NCBI GenBank assembly: GCA_013368375.1
Contig: JAACJP010000015.1
Location: 744,001 to 808,000 of the forward strand
Reading direction: 5' to 3'
DNA: 64,000 nt
Source: Tricholomella constricta
Lineage: Eukaryota; Basidiomycota; Agaricomycetes; Agaricales; Lyophyllaceae
The position numbers and the translations under genes are program-made. Under the pieces are notes generated by a model. The model saw only the letters and a list, made by a program, of their open reading frames with translations, was not told the DNA's origin and ran no database searches. Position 1 is the stretch's first letter. Each line of letters opens with the position of its first letter. Of the stretch, positions 46,701-56,841 are shown piece by piece.

Positions 46701-49700
46701 CATCCCACATGCTGCCGCCCTCCGTGGAATGCCAAGGGCAAAGTCGATCTGCATGGCGTCGGCGTGGAGACAAGGGCGTACTGGACATCGACGACGGTGC
46801 TGGAGATGTGACTAGAGATCTCGGCAGGGTTGGTGTATTCGTCGCGGACAAAGGTAGAGAAAGAGGAACCGGTACGTTGGACGACTGTGGAGGGTCAATG
46901 GGTGTGAGTGGATCAAAAGGAGAGACGCAAGAAGATCAGATATGCCGGATGTGATGCGTCCGATGAGCTGGTCTTTGCTTTTGGACGCGTCAATCTGTGC
47001 GTATGACCGTTTGTTGAACTGCCTCACACGGGGTATTTCGATTAGTACATGAGAAGCTGCAAGCTAAGCAGCACGCCATCGTTTCTGAACAGCCCCAGGT
47101 CTCCTGGTACGAGTGGGCAGGGTATGAGTGGGCATGCAAATAGTGGTAGTGATAGGAGCGGTGGTGACAGTCTCGATGCGGAGCGGCGGTCGGTGACACG
47201 TGCAGTGTTGGTAGTGGCAGGGGAGCTGCAATGACAGCCGGTGCTGGCTGCCGCCGACGTTGAGGCGGTGTAGACGCCATCTCAGGTGTCGACGTCGCAG
47301 GCAAGCCACCCCGGAGCCACGTCCACTACACCACCTACACCCCTGTACATACACCTCTCACTCTTCTCCCTCCCTCTGTGGCCCTCTTCTCACTCTCCCA
47401 CTCATCCTCACTCCTTCTTCTCACCCCCACCCATACCCATCATCCCCAGCGAGATAGATCTAGGCGGTACACCTCTCGTCAAGTGGCTGTTCGTATCGAG
47501 AAAAACGATAACATCCTCTACTCTACTGCCCATCTCCCATCCCGCCGTTCCCGTTCCCGTTGACATTGATCCTGCCCCCACCAAGACCGAGGTCACCACT
47601 GGGCTCGGCGACGATGATGTGCATGTGTATCGGCGGAAGCGTCGTCTGAGCAATACTGGCTGTACGTCGGTGTTGGTGTGGGTGTTGTGGGTGCAGACTG
47701 TGGTTGTTGTGATGCCGATGGGCCCGCCTGCGTTACCAATACCGACATGTATGTCTGCCGACTCAGTACTAGCGCAGTTCGAGCTCGCAGGGAAAGTGAA
47801 AGAGGCTCCGGGGGGATATTACGAAGAGGAAGCACAAGGAAAGTTGAACGAAGGGGCATGGAGCAAGACAAGAAGGTGGTCATAGTGAGGAAGCGCAAAT
47901 CAGTGCATAGCGGCGCGTCAGAATGCCTCCAAAAGTAGGTACGAGGTTGTGAGGTGGCTGAAGGCGCAAAACAGGCAGCGAAAGGGTGGGGAAGGGCAGG
48001 GTGTGCGGTAGGTGTGTTGGGAAGGTTGTACACGACGATGAAGGTGAACAAGGAACAGAGGGAAAACGAGAAATACTCACATAAATTGGGCATTACGTGG
48101 GCGGTCTTTCACTACGCCCCAGCTCCATGCCATGACAATCATGCTGTCATCAGCAAGTTTGGGAAAATGCCGTGGGACCTTGTGAAATATCACAATGATG
48201 TAGTGATTGACGGATCAATATGTAGCTTTCGCAATGGATCATATACAAATATATTGCCTAACAACATTGCAAGGGGCCACCTCGCATTGCAAGGGGTTTA
48301 CAATTGGTCGATGGACCACTTTTCGTGTGTCCAAAAAACAAAAAACGACCAAGTCCTTTCAAACTCCGCCTCAATGTCCATCAAGCCACCATTTCCGTCG
48401 CGACGTCGCTCGTTGCTTCCTACTCTCTACGGGTCCCCACTTCCTTCCCTCATTCTTTGCGGAGGATATCTCTCCTTCCTGGTGCTTGTGGTATCTCCTG
48501 TTGAGATCACCCGTTCTGTGGGCAACTCTGTTGGCACAAGCACCATGTCATCGCTGTGATGCCGCCCTAATATTATGTACAACTTTTTTCCCCCACACTT
48601 ACATGTTTTTTTAGGCGCAACAAGTATCAATCTTCAAGACAGCTTTCATGGTAGTCTCCAATACAATTAGGTCTGTCATTTTTTCATGTTTTGTCATTCC
48701 TTAGTTAACGAAAAAATCGAGCTTGTCGGGCCGTCACAGGTGACGACGGGGTCACGATGTTGCCAGGTGAGCCTTTTCTCGATCTCTTCTGATTATGGGG
48801 CTCATCCTTTGCTACAGGTCTGACCTGTCTCCACAACCTCATCGCAACATAGATACCGTGTCTGGGTACAGGGGGGGCATGTCGCCGTAGTCTAAAATTA
48901 CCATGTGCTATGTAGATGTATTTTCTGAAATATTATACATTTTTTCCCTCTTTGTATTTTTGAGGGCGCAAAATCTGATTGAATCCTATCCCTTCTGTAG
49001 CTAGCTATATAATTATAAGGCATATATAATGCCTTATCAACCACGAGAGTAAATGTGAAATCCATAATCGCGGTGGGAATTGGCAATATCTGTAATCTCA
49101 TACGACTAGGTGACCCCTTATGGCCATGTGGCATATATAGACCACTATATGGACATATATGGCGCGGTCAAGGCACCGCAGCAATTTCCCAAATTTGCTG
49201 ATGGTGGAACCCACGAGTATTAGTTAATAGGTCGCGTGAGGTGGGCGGGAGAGGACGTACCTCGTCCTGTTCTTGTTTTACGTTGGGTCTACAAAAGTCA
49301 CATTAGCAAGGGTCGGAGGAGATTACACCGATTGCATTCATGATGTAGAAGTCTCACCTTCGAGATGACGTCTCGTCACCGGTCGTGGTCCTCTGGAGTC
49401 AACGGACTTCAACTTACAAGGAAATAAAGAAGAAGGTGTTAGCTAGAACAGAGAAAAGACTCGCGAAGCGCACCTCCATGGGCAGCTCGACCCTCTCATC
49501 ACCCCACTGGCTGTCCTCTGCCTCTCCAACTCCGCCTGCTGTTCCCTCATCCTCATCTGCATCATCGCATCCCTCCTTGCCCTGTATCTGCTCTCTCGTC
49601 TCCCTCAAAATTCCCGTAGCCTTAAACTCGTCCCACCGCGAACCTTTCCTCTAGTTCAAATATACACCCATCTCCAATGTCCCAGCTTGAACAAAGCATG

Positions 49701-50196
49701 AGCGGATGGGCTTGGACACGGTAGGCGACGGGCGGGTGGGTGGTTGTAGACAAGCAGACTTGTTTGGTCGATCAACAAACTAAAGGATCTCGACTTCATT
49801 CGTGCCAATATAGCTTAACGTGGAACGTCGATGCCTCCTGCTGCCGAACCTCCACAGCCTCCTACTTATACGGTTGACATACCAGGTCTTCACCAGGAAG
49901 ATGTTGGATTACCCCCCAAGCTTGGTAACCTAGACCTCAACCACCGCATTGCAGCTGGATCGCCGATTGACCTTGTCAATTTGCGAGAAGCAAAAACCGT
50001 CGCTAAAGGCCTAACATAATGTGCCGCACACTGGCCGGGCCAGTGTGTCGCGTAACGATGCAACTATCTGGCTGGTACAAATGATGGGAATGGATGGTAG
50101 AAATATGAGTTGGCTCATGTGCTAAGAGAACCGGGTGAAAATTGTAAAAGTAATTGGTGTTTGGTGAAAATATGACTGATGAGGGAATAGCATGGC

Positions 50197-50537
50197 AGCA
50201 TTTATGCGGTTCTCGCTGGAAAGTTTATAATCTGAAAGAGGAGTATTAAAAGGCCCCAGATGCAAGGAAACTCCGAGAACCGGCGCTCAGATCTTGTGTT
50301 ACGAGCTTATCAGTGGTAGGTATCAGGAGGAGGACATGTTGTATCTCCGTAGCATTTATTCGGTTCTCGCTGGAACTTTGTGATATGAAAGAGGAGTATT
50401 AAAAGGCTCCAGATCCAACAATACTCGGAGAACCGGCGCTCAGATCTTGAGTCACGAGCTTATCAGTTTTTGTATCAGGAGGAGGACATGTTCTATCTCT
50501 GTAGCATTTATTCTGTTCTCGCTGGAAGTTTATAATG
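50197..50537 (+). repeat. 152-bp tandem repeat, 2.2 copies
   Basis: Copies start with AGCATTTAT at 50197, 50351 and 50503; the third is cut after about 35 nt. Units are 154 and 152 nt long and differ at few sites. Each contains GGTTCTCG and, about 60-70 nt later, CGAGAACC, so a unit can fold into a long stem-loop. A GAGTATTAAAAGG block is strictly kept. Confidence 0.9.
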
Positions 50538-50588
50538 GGTTATCTAGAGGCTGCTAGGGTTCAACTAGGGTGTGAAGATATTTTTACT

Positions 50589-50726
50589 AGGGTGCAGGGT
50601 GCAGGGTGCAGGGTGCAGGGGGCAGGGTGCAGGGTGCAGGGTGCAGGGGGCAGGGTGCAGGGTGCAGGGTGCAGGGTGCAGGGGACAGCGGAGGACAGGG
50701 TGCAGGGAACAGGAGACGGGGTGCAG
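50589..50726 (+). repeat. 7-bp minisatellite (GGTGCAG)
   Basis: About 14 copies, some with GGGGCAG variants, decaying to the right into GGACAG-type units. Confidence 0.95.
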
Positions 50727-50929
50727 GATTGTACACAGTATGTGAGCGTGTGGTGTAAATGTCTCATATCATTTATTCAAAATGATCATGCCTTGCGCCA
50801 CGCATACGCCACACGCGAAACTCCTTAACGACGTTGACTCACCACTCTACATTATCAAAACTGCTTTACTTGTAGAAGATGATCCAACCGCGTGAACTCG
50901 AGGCACAGTGAATGGGCGAGAACTCATCT

Positions 50930-51650
50930 GAGAAGAGGAGCAACAGACAGGGCTGAACTCGTCTCAGACGAGGGAAAGCAAACAGTCATTCCAAGACGGG
51001 CCTGAACTCATCTCAGACAAGAGACAGCAAACGCGTCTCAGACGAGAGACAGCATTCTCAACGAGGTGAACATGTCATGGACTACTCCCCAAGTGGACAC
51101 CGCTGGAAACGAGAAATGAAACATCCGAGTTAGAGAATGAAACACCCAAGACATATACACCCACCCGGGACTCAGTGGACATCGTCGGAGACGAGGAAGG
51201 AGGGATCGGCGCACCTGCCAGGGACTACTCCCCGGCAGTGGACGTCGTCGGAGACGAGGAAGGAGGGACACATGATGTGCACACCTGCCAGGTACTACTC
51301 TCCGGCAGTGGACGCCGTCAGGGACGAGGAAGGAGGGACCGAACAACAAACGGGCAAGCCACAACTCGTCGCAGACGAGGAACACCAGACGGGCGACAAC
51401 TCTTCTCAGACGAGGAGCAGCAGACAGGCGACAACTCGTCTCAGACGAGGAACAGCAGACGGGCAGGAACTTGTCGCAGACGAGGAGCAGCAGTTCAGCA
51501 AAATGTTCATGCCAGGGACTACTCCCCGGCATCCCACATCGTCGCAGAAGAGATAGGCAAGACCAACGATACATACACCTGCCAGGAACTACTTCCCGGT
51601 AAGAGACATTGGTGAAGTAAAGATACAAGCCGGCGATACGTAATGGCTAT
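50930..51650 (+). repeat. Satellite-like array A (CTCGTC-TCAGACGAG units)
   Basis: Irregular units of roughly 30-50 nt built from (T/C)CAGACGAGG, AGCAGACGGGC and TACTCCCCGGCAGTGG. The palindrome CTCGTCTCAGACGAG occurs at 50958 and 51435. A block with TTCTCAACGAGGTGAACATG and ACTACTCCCC is shared with array B near 55030, so the two arrays share origin. Open frames through it are repeat artefacts. Confidence 0.8.
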
Positions 51651-52611
51651 GCCAGAGACTACTCCCCGGCAGACTAGATCGCGCCGTCACGTTAGAGGTG
51701 CCGTGGTAGTGATGATCGTGAAGGATAAGGTGTACAAGATCAACAGTACTACTACCATCGAACCTATACACCTGCTGCAGGTGGGTGGAGCTGATGGTGT
51801 TGGAGGAGCATGTACTTACAAATTTGCGCCCATGGTGTCACGCGACACACGTGGCATACTCGTCTTTTCGTGCTTGAACTTCGTTTGCGCCCATGATTGA
51901 TACTTTATATTCACCTACATATACAAACACAAGCTCTACTAGTGTAAAGGTGGGATACGATTCCGGATGTCCCTTGAGCCGTTAGTAAGGGTTTGTCCCA
52001 TCGAAGACTGGTAATCCCTTCATTCGACTCATCAGCAAAATGACATGCACTTATTTGATGACTTAGATGGCTTAGGAAAGACTAAAAGACAGATAAGCTG
52101 GTAAAGACGCGAAGTTGGCCTGTCTTTTCAAATCCTAGTCGGGTTCCTTGGCAAAGACAAATTCTACTTAGTTCATGTCTTTTCAAAGGCCACACGGCTT
52201 TGTCAAGTCAAAACATACTTTCAATAGTATAAGTCATTTTACAAAAGCCCCAGGGCTTGGTGTCGTACCAGTTTCAGAGGTTTTAGGGTACGTCCAAAGT
52301 CCACTATGCTGTCCGCAAAAGGGGCTTAGCAGAAACCGTGGATCAAGGAGCATGATCCGTATTCTCGGATTGCTTACTTCCTCACCTATGCTATGATGTT
52401 TCTGGGCATCGTAGGTGGAGCCCTCCAGTGCTGGACTGGATGGAGGGTCGTTCCCCTCATCAAGGACAACTTTGCCTGGTCATAGACGAAAACTTTGAGT
52501 CTGAAGAGGGTGCGTTTAGTGCGAATGGTAAGGGAGGTTGATATGAGCGGATTTGGGTGAGCACATTTTCACGTCTGACTGAAGCGAGCATAAAGTTAAC
52601 GGTTGATACAG
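51651..52611. other. Spacer between array A and the GH16 relic
   Basis: No gene or motif recognised. Repeated AAGGCC/TTTGTCAAGTC-like words occur near 52170-52220 without clear periodicity. Confidence 0.4.
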
Positions 52612-53278
52612 TAACGGCGAATTCGAGATGACCACGGCCTCAAAGAACAATTCATTCGTCAAAGACGACCGGCCGTCTTTACATCGCATCCACCCTCACT
52701 TCAGATAACCTCAGCGCCGCTGCCATCGAGGATGGATACGTGTACAACATCACTGGTTGCACCTACAACATTACGCGCGGGCTTTCCTACACCGATCCTT
52801 TAGCTGTTTCGGCGACAAACATCAGCAACATCGCCTCAGACGATGACTTCGATCTCGAAGGATACGTCCAGGCCTGCTCTGCCATCAGCAATACCACCGT
52901 CGGGACAGATAATCAACCCCGTTCAAAGCGCGCGAATCAGCACGAAAAGAAGCGCTAGTACCAAGTTCGGGAAGGTCGAGGTCCGGGCTAAGATTCCTAA
53001 GGGGTGCGTGCTCGCGAGATTTCTTCCTTTCTATAGGGTCGCTAATCTTTTTTCCAGTGATTGGGTGAGCTGCGCCAATACTGGACCGCGTGTGCATGTG
53101 GCGAACGCTAACTTTTTTATGTAGCAGTGGCCAGCTATCTGGATGCTCCCTGTTGATAACAAGTATGGACCGTGGCCCCTAAGTGGTACGTTCATATCAT
53201 CCTCTTTGTCCTGTGACGTTACGTTGCACCCTTTTACATATTGTGTCTCCTACAGGTGAAATCGACATCATGGAAGCA
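52612..53278 (+). pseudogene. GH16 glucanase gene fragment with frameshifts
   Basis: Exon-like pieces at 52612-53003, 53058-53064, 53125-53185 and 53256-53278, each flanked by splice signals. Readable parts: NGEFEMTTASKNNSFVKDG, a 4-nt insertion-like break, RLYIASTLTSDNLS, EDGYVYNITGCTYNITRG, a one-base insertion near 52907, INPVQSARISTKRSASTKFG, KVEVRAKIPKGDWQWPAIWM, LPVDNKYGPWPLSGEIDIME. The last piece holds the GH16 catalytic motif E-I-D-I-M-E. The signal peptide, the start, and everything after the catalytic motif are missing, so this is a relic. Family members split beta-1,3(1,4)-glucans or remodel the fungal wall. Confidence 0.85.
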
Positions 53279-53806
53279 GTGCGTATTCACCCGCCCTCCT
53301 CTCCCTTTTTATTTCTTATATCATGGACAGACACTAGTGAGGCCGTTGGGGACCCGTTCCGTCCCCAATCGGCCTCGCGACCTGGAGGCCTGGCGACTTG
53401 CGCCTGGCCTTCCACTCCCAAACTCACAAGTGCCTATCTATAGAATATAATATTACGAACTAATGGCGAATGGAAAACGACATAAGATAATGCAACCGTC
53501 GACGTGTTCTTAGATAAGTGAGTATTCAAAAGGTGTGTACAAAATAGGCACTCTATGCTCCAGGAGGTATTCAGAATATACTTACGTCAAGGAATTCACT
53601 GTTGTCTTAACTTGAATCGACTATTAATACTGTTTATTCTGTCCTTATAATGCGACTGTCGACGCGTTCTCGGTTCAATTGCAACTTCGACCTTTCCGAC
53701 CACAATCAATTTCAATCGTCAAGAAATCAAGCAAACCGACCAAAGTAAGTATTGTACACCTTGTTTAAATTTGTTGAGGCTAATCTAACTGCAGTCTACA
53801 TTGGAA
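53279..53806. other. Spacer between GH16 relic and small gene
   Basis: Holds the hairpin at 53339, two near-copies of an AATGC(A/G)AC(C/T)GTCGACG word near 53490 and 53648, and the probable 5' noncoding exon of the small gene. Confidence 0.4.
53339..53376. repeat. Imperfect hairpin just past the GH16 break
   Basis: Arms GAGGCCGTTGGGGA and TCCCCAATCGGCCTC pair with one bulge over a 9-nt loop. It lies 60 nt after the last GH16-like base. Confidence 0.6.
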
Positions 53807-54155
53807 ATGCCCCGCGGACGCCGTTACACAGAGGTCGACCCCCCCTTCGAAGAAGCGCCCACCTACGATGAAATGAAGGAGTGGCCGGTAAGTGCAATCG
53901 ATTCGTTGGCTGCGTCTGGCCAACGCTGGGGGGGCAGGACTTTCAGATCGTTGGTGTACATTGGTCAAGGCGTTGGATTCGGGGGCGGTTCCGTGAAGTC
54001 GTTGAGAACAGGGTAGGTTTGCCTTTGCTTCGTTTTGTTTTGCGACACTCATGGCCGCGCAGAGAGGAGTAATCGGTGTCAAGGTGGTCTTGGGCGACGG
54101 CTATCTGGGGAGAACAGTTGTGGTGGACCGACAGGACATTTACCTTCGAGGTTAA
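53807..54155 (+). CDS. Small three-exon hypothetical protein (79 aa)
   Basis: Exons 53807-53887, 53947-54012 and 54063-54155. All introns (59 and 50 nt) are phase 0 with canonical ends, and the reading is open from ATG to TAA. A 5' noncoding exon is likely too: a GTAAGT donor at 53745 and a CTGCAG acceptor at 53794, 12 nt before the ATG. The protein starts MPRGRRYTEVDPPFEEAPTY, continues through WPIVGVHWSRRW and ends GDGYLGRTVVVDRQDIYLRG. No signal peptide or membrane segment is seen; charge is balanced. I know no family. It may be a genuine small gene or a fragment of something larger, but three consistent phase-0 junctions are hard to get by chance. Confidence 0.55.
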
Positions 54156-54519
54156 GTAGATATTTGGGAGACATTCGCAGCAAAGGCACCATACTAAATA
54201 CAATGGACAACGTTCAATGAATTTCACTGACATTGTAGAGTATGATAGCAATTAGTGTAACCCATGTAAAGTAACATAGAAGGAATATAATATGCACGTT
54301 GGCCTGGCCGCCGCTCACGATTGGTGAGCCCCCACCAGGCAATCCTACGTGGGCGCCACCTGTGCGAAAGAGAGGAGGCAAGAACCCCCGGTGACTGCTG
54401 GCCTAGGCGCCGAAGACGCGCATGCGCCACAAAACCCAGCAGATTTTCTTTATATAATAGCTTTATATAACATAGAGTACAGGATGTTGACTTCGACAGC
54501 AATGATTCCCGACGATAAC

Positions 54520-55215
54520 AGAACGACCGTAGATACATACACCTGCCCGGGGCTCAGCGCTCAGTGACGAGGAATGAAAGACCCAGGATGAATATACCTG
54601 CTTGGGTCTCGGTGGATAGACGACCATGAATTACCCGAGATAGATACACCTGCCCGGGACTCAGTGCGGAGAAATGAAGACCCAAGGTACGTATACGTAC
54701 ACCTGTCGGGACTTATTGGCGAGGATTCAGTGATGAAGAATAAAAGGCCCACGATATATCCACCTTCAATAAATTACCCGAGATGGATACACCTGTCTGG
54801 GGCACAGTGACAAGGAATTGGCCGACTCAGTGACGAGGAATAGATTACCCGAGATGCATACATCCCGGGACTCAGTGGCAAAGTATAAAAAACCAAGGTA
54901 CATCCATCAGTGACGAGGAATAAATTACCCGAGATGGATATACCTGTCCGGGACTCAGTGACGAAGAATCGAAAAACCCAGGATACATGGAGAGACAGCA
55001 AAGTCGTCTCAGACGAGAGACAGCAAACGGGCGTTCTCAACGAGGTGAACATGTCAGGGACTACTCCCCAGTGGACATCGTCATAGACGAGGAATGAAAG
55101 ACCCGGACACATACCCGGGACTCAGTGGACATCGTCGGAGACAAGGAATGAAAGACCCGGACACATACCCGATGTCCACGGAGTCCCGGGTAACATCTCA
55201 TCAAGAAATCCAATT
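54520..55215 (+). repeat. Satellite-like array B (CGGGACTCAGTGACGAGGAAT units)
   Basis: About a dozen irregular units of 45-60 nt with the words ACACCTG, CGGGACTCAGTG, ACGAGGAAT and ACCCGAGAT. The right part (55003-55090) contains the same TCGTCTCAGACGA and ACGAGGTGAACATGTCA blocks as array A at 51.0 kb. Confidence 0.8.
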
Positions 55216-55317
55216 TCTTCGGGAGAATACTGAGCCATGCGCAAGATGAATGCTGCTCGGCGAGGCTCGTTACGTTCGAGTGCAATGCGCTTGAGTTTTT
55301 TTCGGCTGACATTTGTC

Positions 55318-56012
55318 CTAGTCATTGGCGGAGCGGATAACGGGTCGTTATCCATTCAGATTTTGGACCCGATTTTTCTCAAGATTGAAACAAGCAATTG
55401 GGGTCAAACCAACAGTGAAATATATACTTCTACATCTCCTCTAGCTCGCGCACTACTCCGTTTGACCAGATATGTATTCGTGGGGGTGCTATGGACCACC
55501 GAAAAGAGGGGCAAAAGCGTGGGAAAGTGCACTATTGAGTGTATTCAACGCTTCCACATCGGAGATCTTGGTATTGGGAAACATTTGTATATACATTCGA
55601 TGGCTCGCGCACTTTTTTTAAAGAAAATCGGTGAAGAATTGTGTGAGCTATAGACAATTTTGTGTGGCGGGTTCGGGTGGGTGGCTGATGTGGCTGTGCT
55701 GGAAATCCGCTCGGGACGGTTTTCAATTTCTAAAATATTTACTACAAGTGCGCCACCCACAAAAATTTGTGCGCGCGCTGCGCATTTTGGATCTTCCCTC
55801 ATCCTGAATTTCCTGGAGGCGGCGCGGCTGAACTGTTGAAAGGCGTCAGGGATCTTTATGACCTGGCGCGCGGGCGCGGGAGCGCGCCTCGGCAAATGCC
55901 GGCTACCGCCTCCAGCCATTCTGGCGCGTTCACCGCACTGTAGACCACTGAGAGTATCTCTTTCCTCCACCACTACGACCAAAAGTCAATTGATTGTGAG
56001 TAAATGCTTTCT
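55318..56012 (+). repeat. 0.7-kb tandem direct duplication, copy 1
   Basis: Begins CTAGTCATTGGCGGAGCGG and runs to 56012, where copy 2 begins directly. The first 90 nt of both copies are nearly identical, later parts differ by perhaps 10-20 percent. A plus-strand frame (ending 55653) reads IGGADNGSLSIQILDPIF and TEKRGKSVGKCTIECIQRFH. A minus-strand frame is open as well, so the coding strand, if any, is unclear. The 3' part holds a GC-rich near-palindrome (GCGCGCGGGCGCGGGAGCGCGC). Confidence 0.85.
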
Positions 56013-56841
56013 CTAGTCATTGGCGGAGCGGATAACGGGTCGTTATCCATTCAGATTTTGGACCCGATTTTTCTCAGGATTGAAACATGCAATTGGGGTC
56101 GGTCCAACAGTAAAATATATACTTTTACATGTCGTCTATCGCACGCAGCAATCGGTTTGACGAGATATGTACTCTCGGGGATGCTATGGAGCACCGAAAA
56201 GAGGGGCAAAAGCGTGGGAAAGTACACTATTGAGTGTCTTCAACGCTTCCACATCCGAGATCTTGGTATCGGAGGACGTTCCAATATACACTCGATGGAG
56301 GTCGCACTTATTTTTACGAAAATCGGTGAAGAACTGAGTGAGCTATGGACAATTTTGTGTGGGGGTTTCGGGCGGGTGGCTGATGTGGCTGTGCTAAATC
56401 TCCGCTCGGGCGGTTTTCAATTTCTAAAATATTTACTACAGCTGCGTGCGCCACAAAAATTTTTGCGTGCGCTGCGCAATTGGGATCTGCCATCGTCCTG
56501 AATTTTCTGAAGGTGACGCGGCTGAACTGTTGAAACGCGTCAGGGATCTTTGTGACCTGGCGCGCGGGCGCGCGAAGCGCGCCTCGGCAATTGCCGGTCA
56601 GCGCCATGGCCCACCCACCGCACTGTAGTGTGCTAATGCCGCCTGTCCTAGATGCCTCGGTCATCCAATCCTTTCTGTTCATGGTGCTTAACTCACGTCG
56701 CTGTTTAATTTCAAGTTTCGGTGCAATACAAGACATGTAGTGCAATTCAAGTGACATTTGGACAAATGACCACCGAGAGCGGCTTTATTTCCTTCCAGCT
56801 ACTACGACTGAGCTTTTCTCCATCGTGAATAAATTCTTTTC
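56013..56841 (+). repeat. 0.7-kb tandem direct duplication, copy 2
   Basis: Partner of 55318-56012. It keeps the same opening and the same GC-rich near-palindrome, and carries about 140 extra nt at 56628-56767, after which the match resumes (ACCACCGAGAG, CTACTACGAC). Its plus-strand frame (to 56501) is longer than in copy 1, because copy 1 has an earlier stop. No domain recognised. Confidence 0.85.

Larger units (their letters stand above)
42917..50196. other. Long gene-poor stretch with simple repeats
   Basis: Apart from the repeats listed, no gene is recognised over 7 kb. Patches that look partly coding: minus strand near 46851-46640 (NTPTLPRSLVTSPAPSSMSS, then MWDVVAVAKRARRVTSE before a GTGTTT donor), minus strand near 47980-47600, and a 62-codon plus-strand frame at 49831-50019 starting MPPAAEPPQPPTYTVDIPGL. 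48.2-49.2 kb is AT-rich with two loosely similar TTTTTTCC...GGCGCAA blocks about 350 nt apart. None of this can be tied to a family. Confidence 0.4.

Noticed and set aside
51038..51628. 196-codon minus-strand frame
   Set aside because: Runs through satellite-like array A; its repeats explain the open frame.
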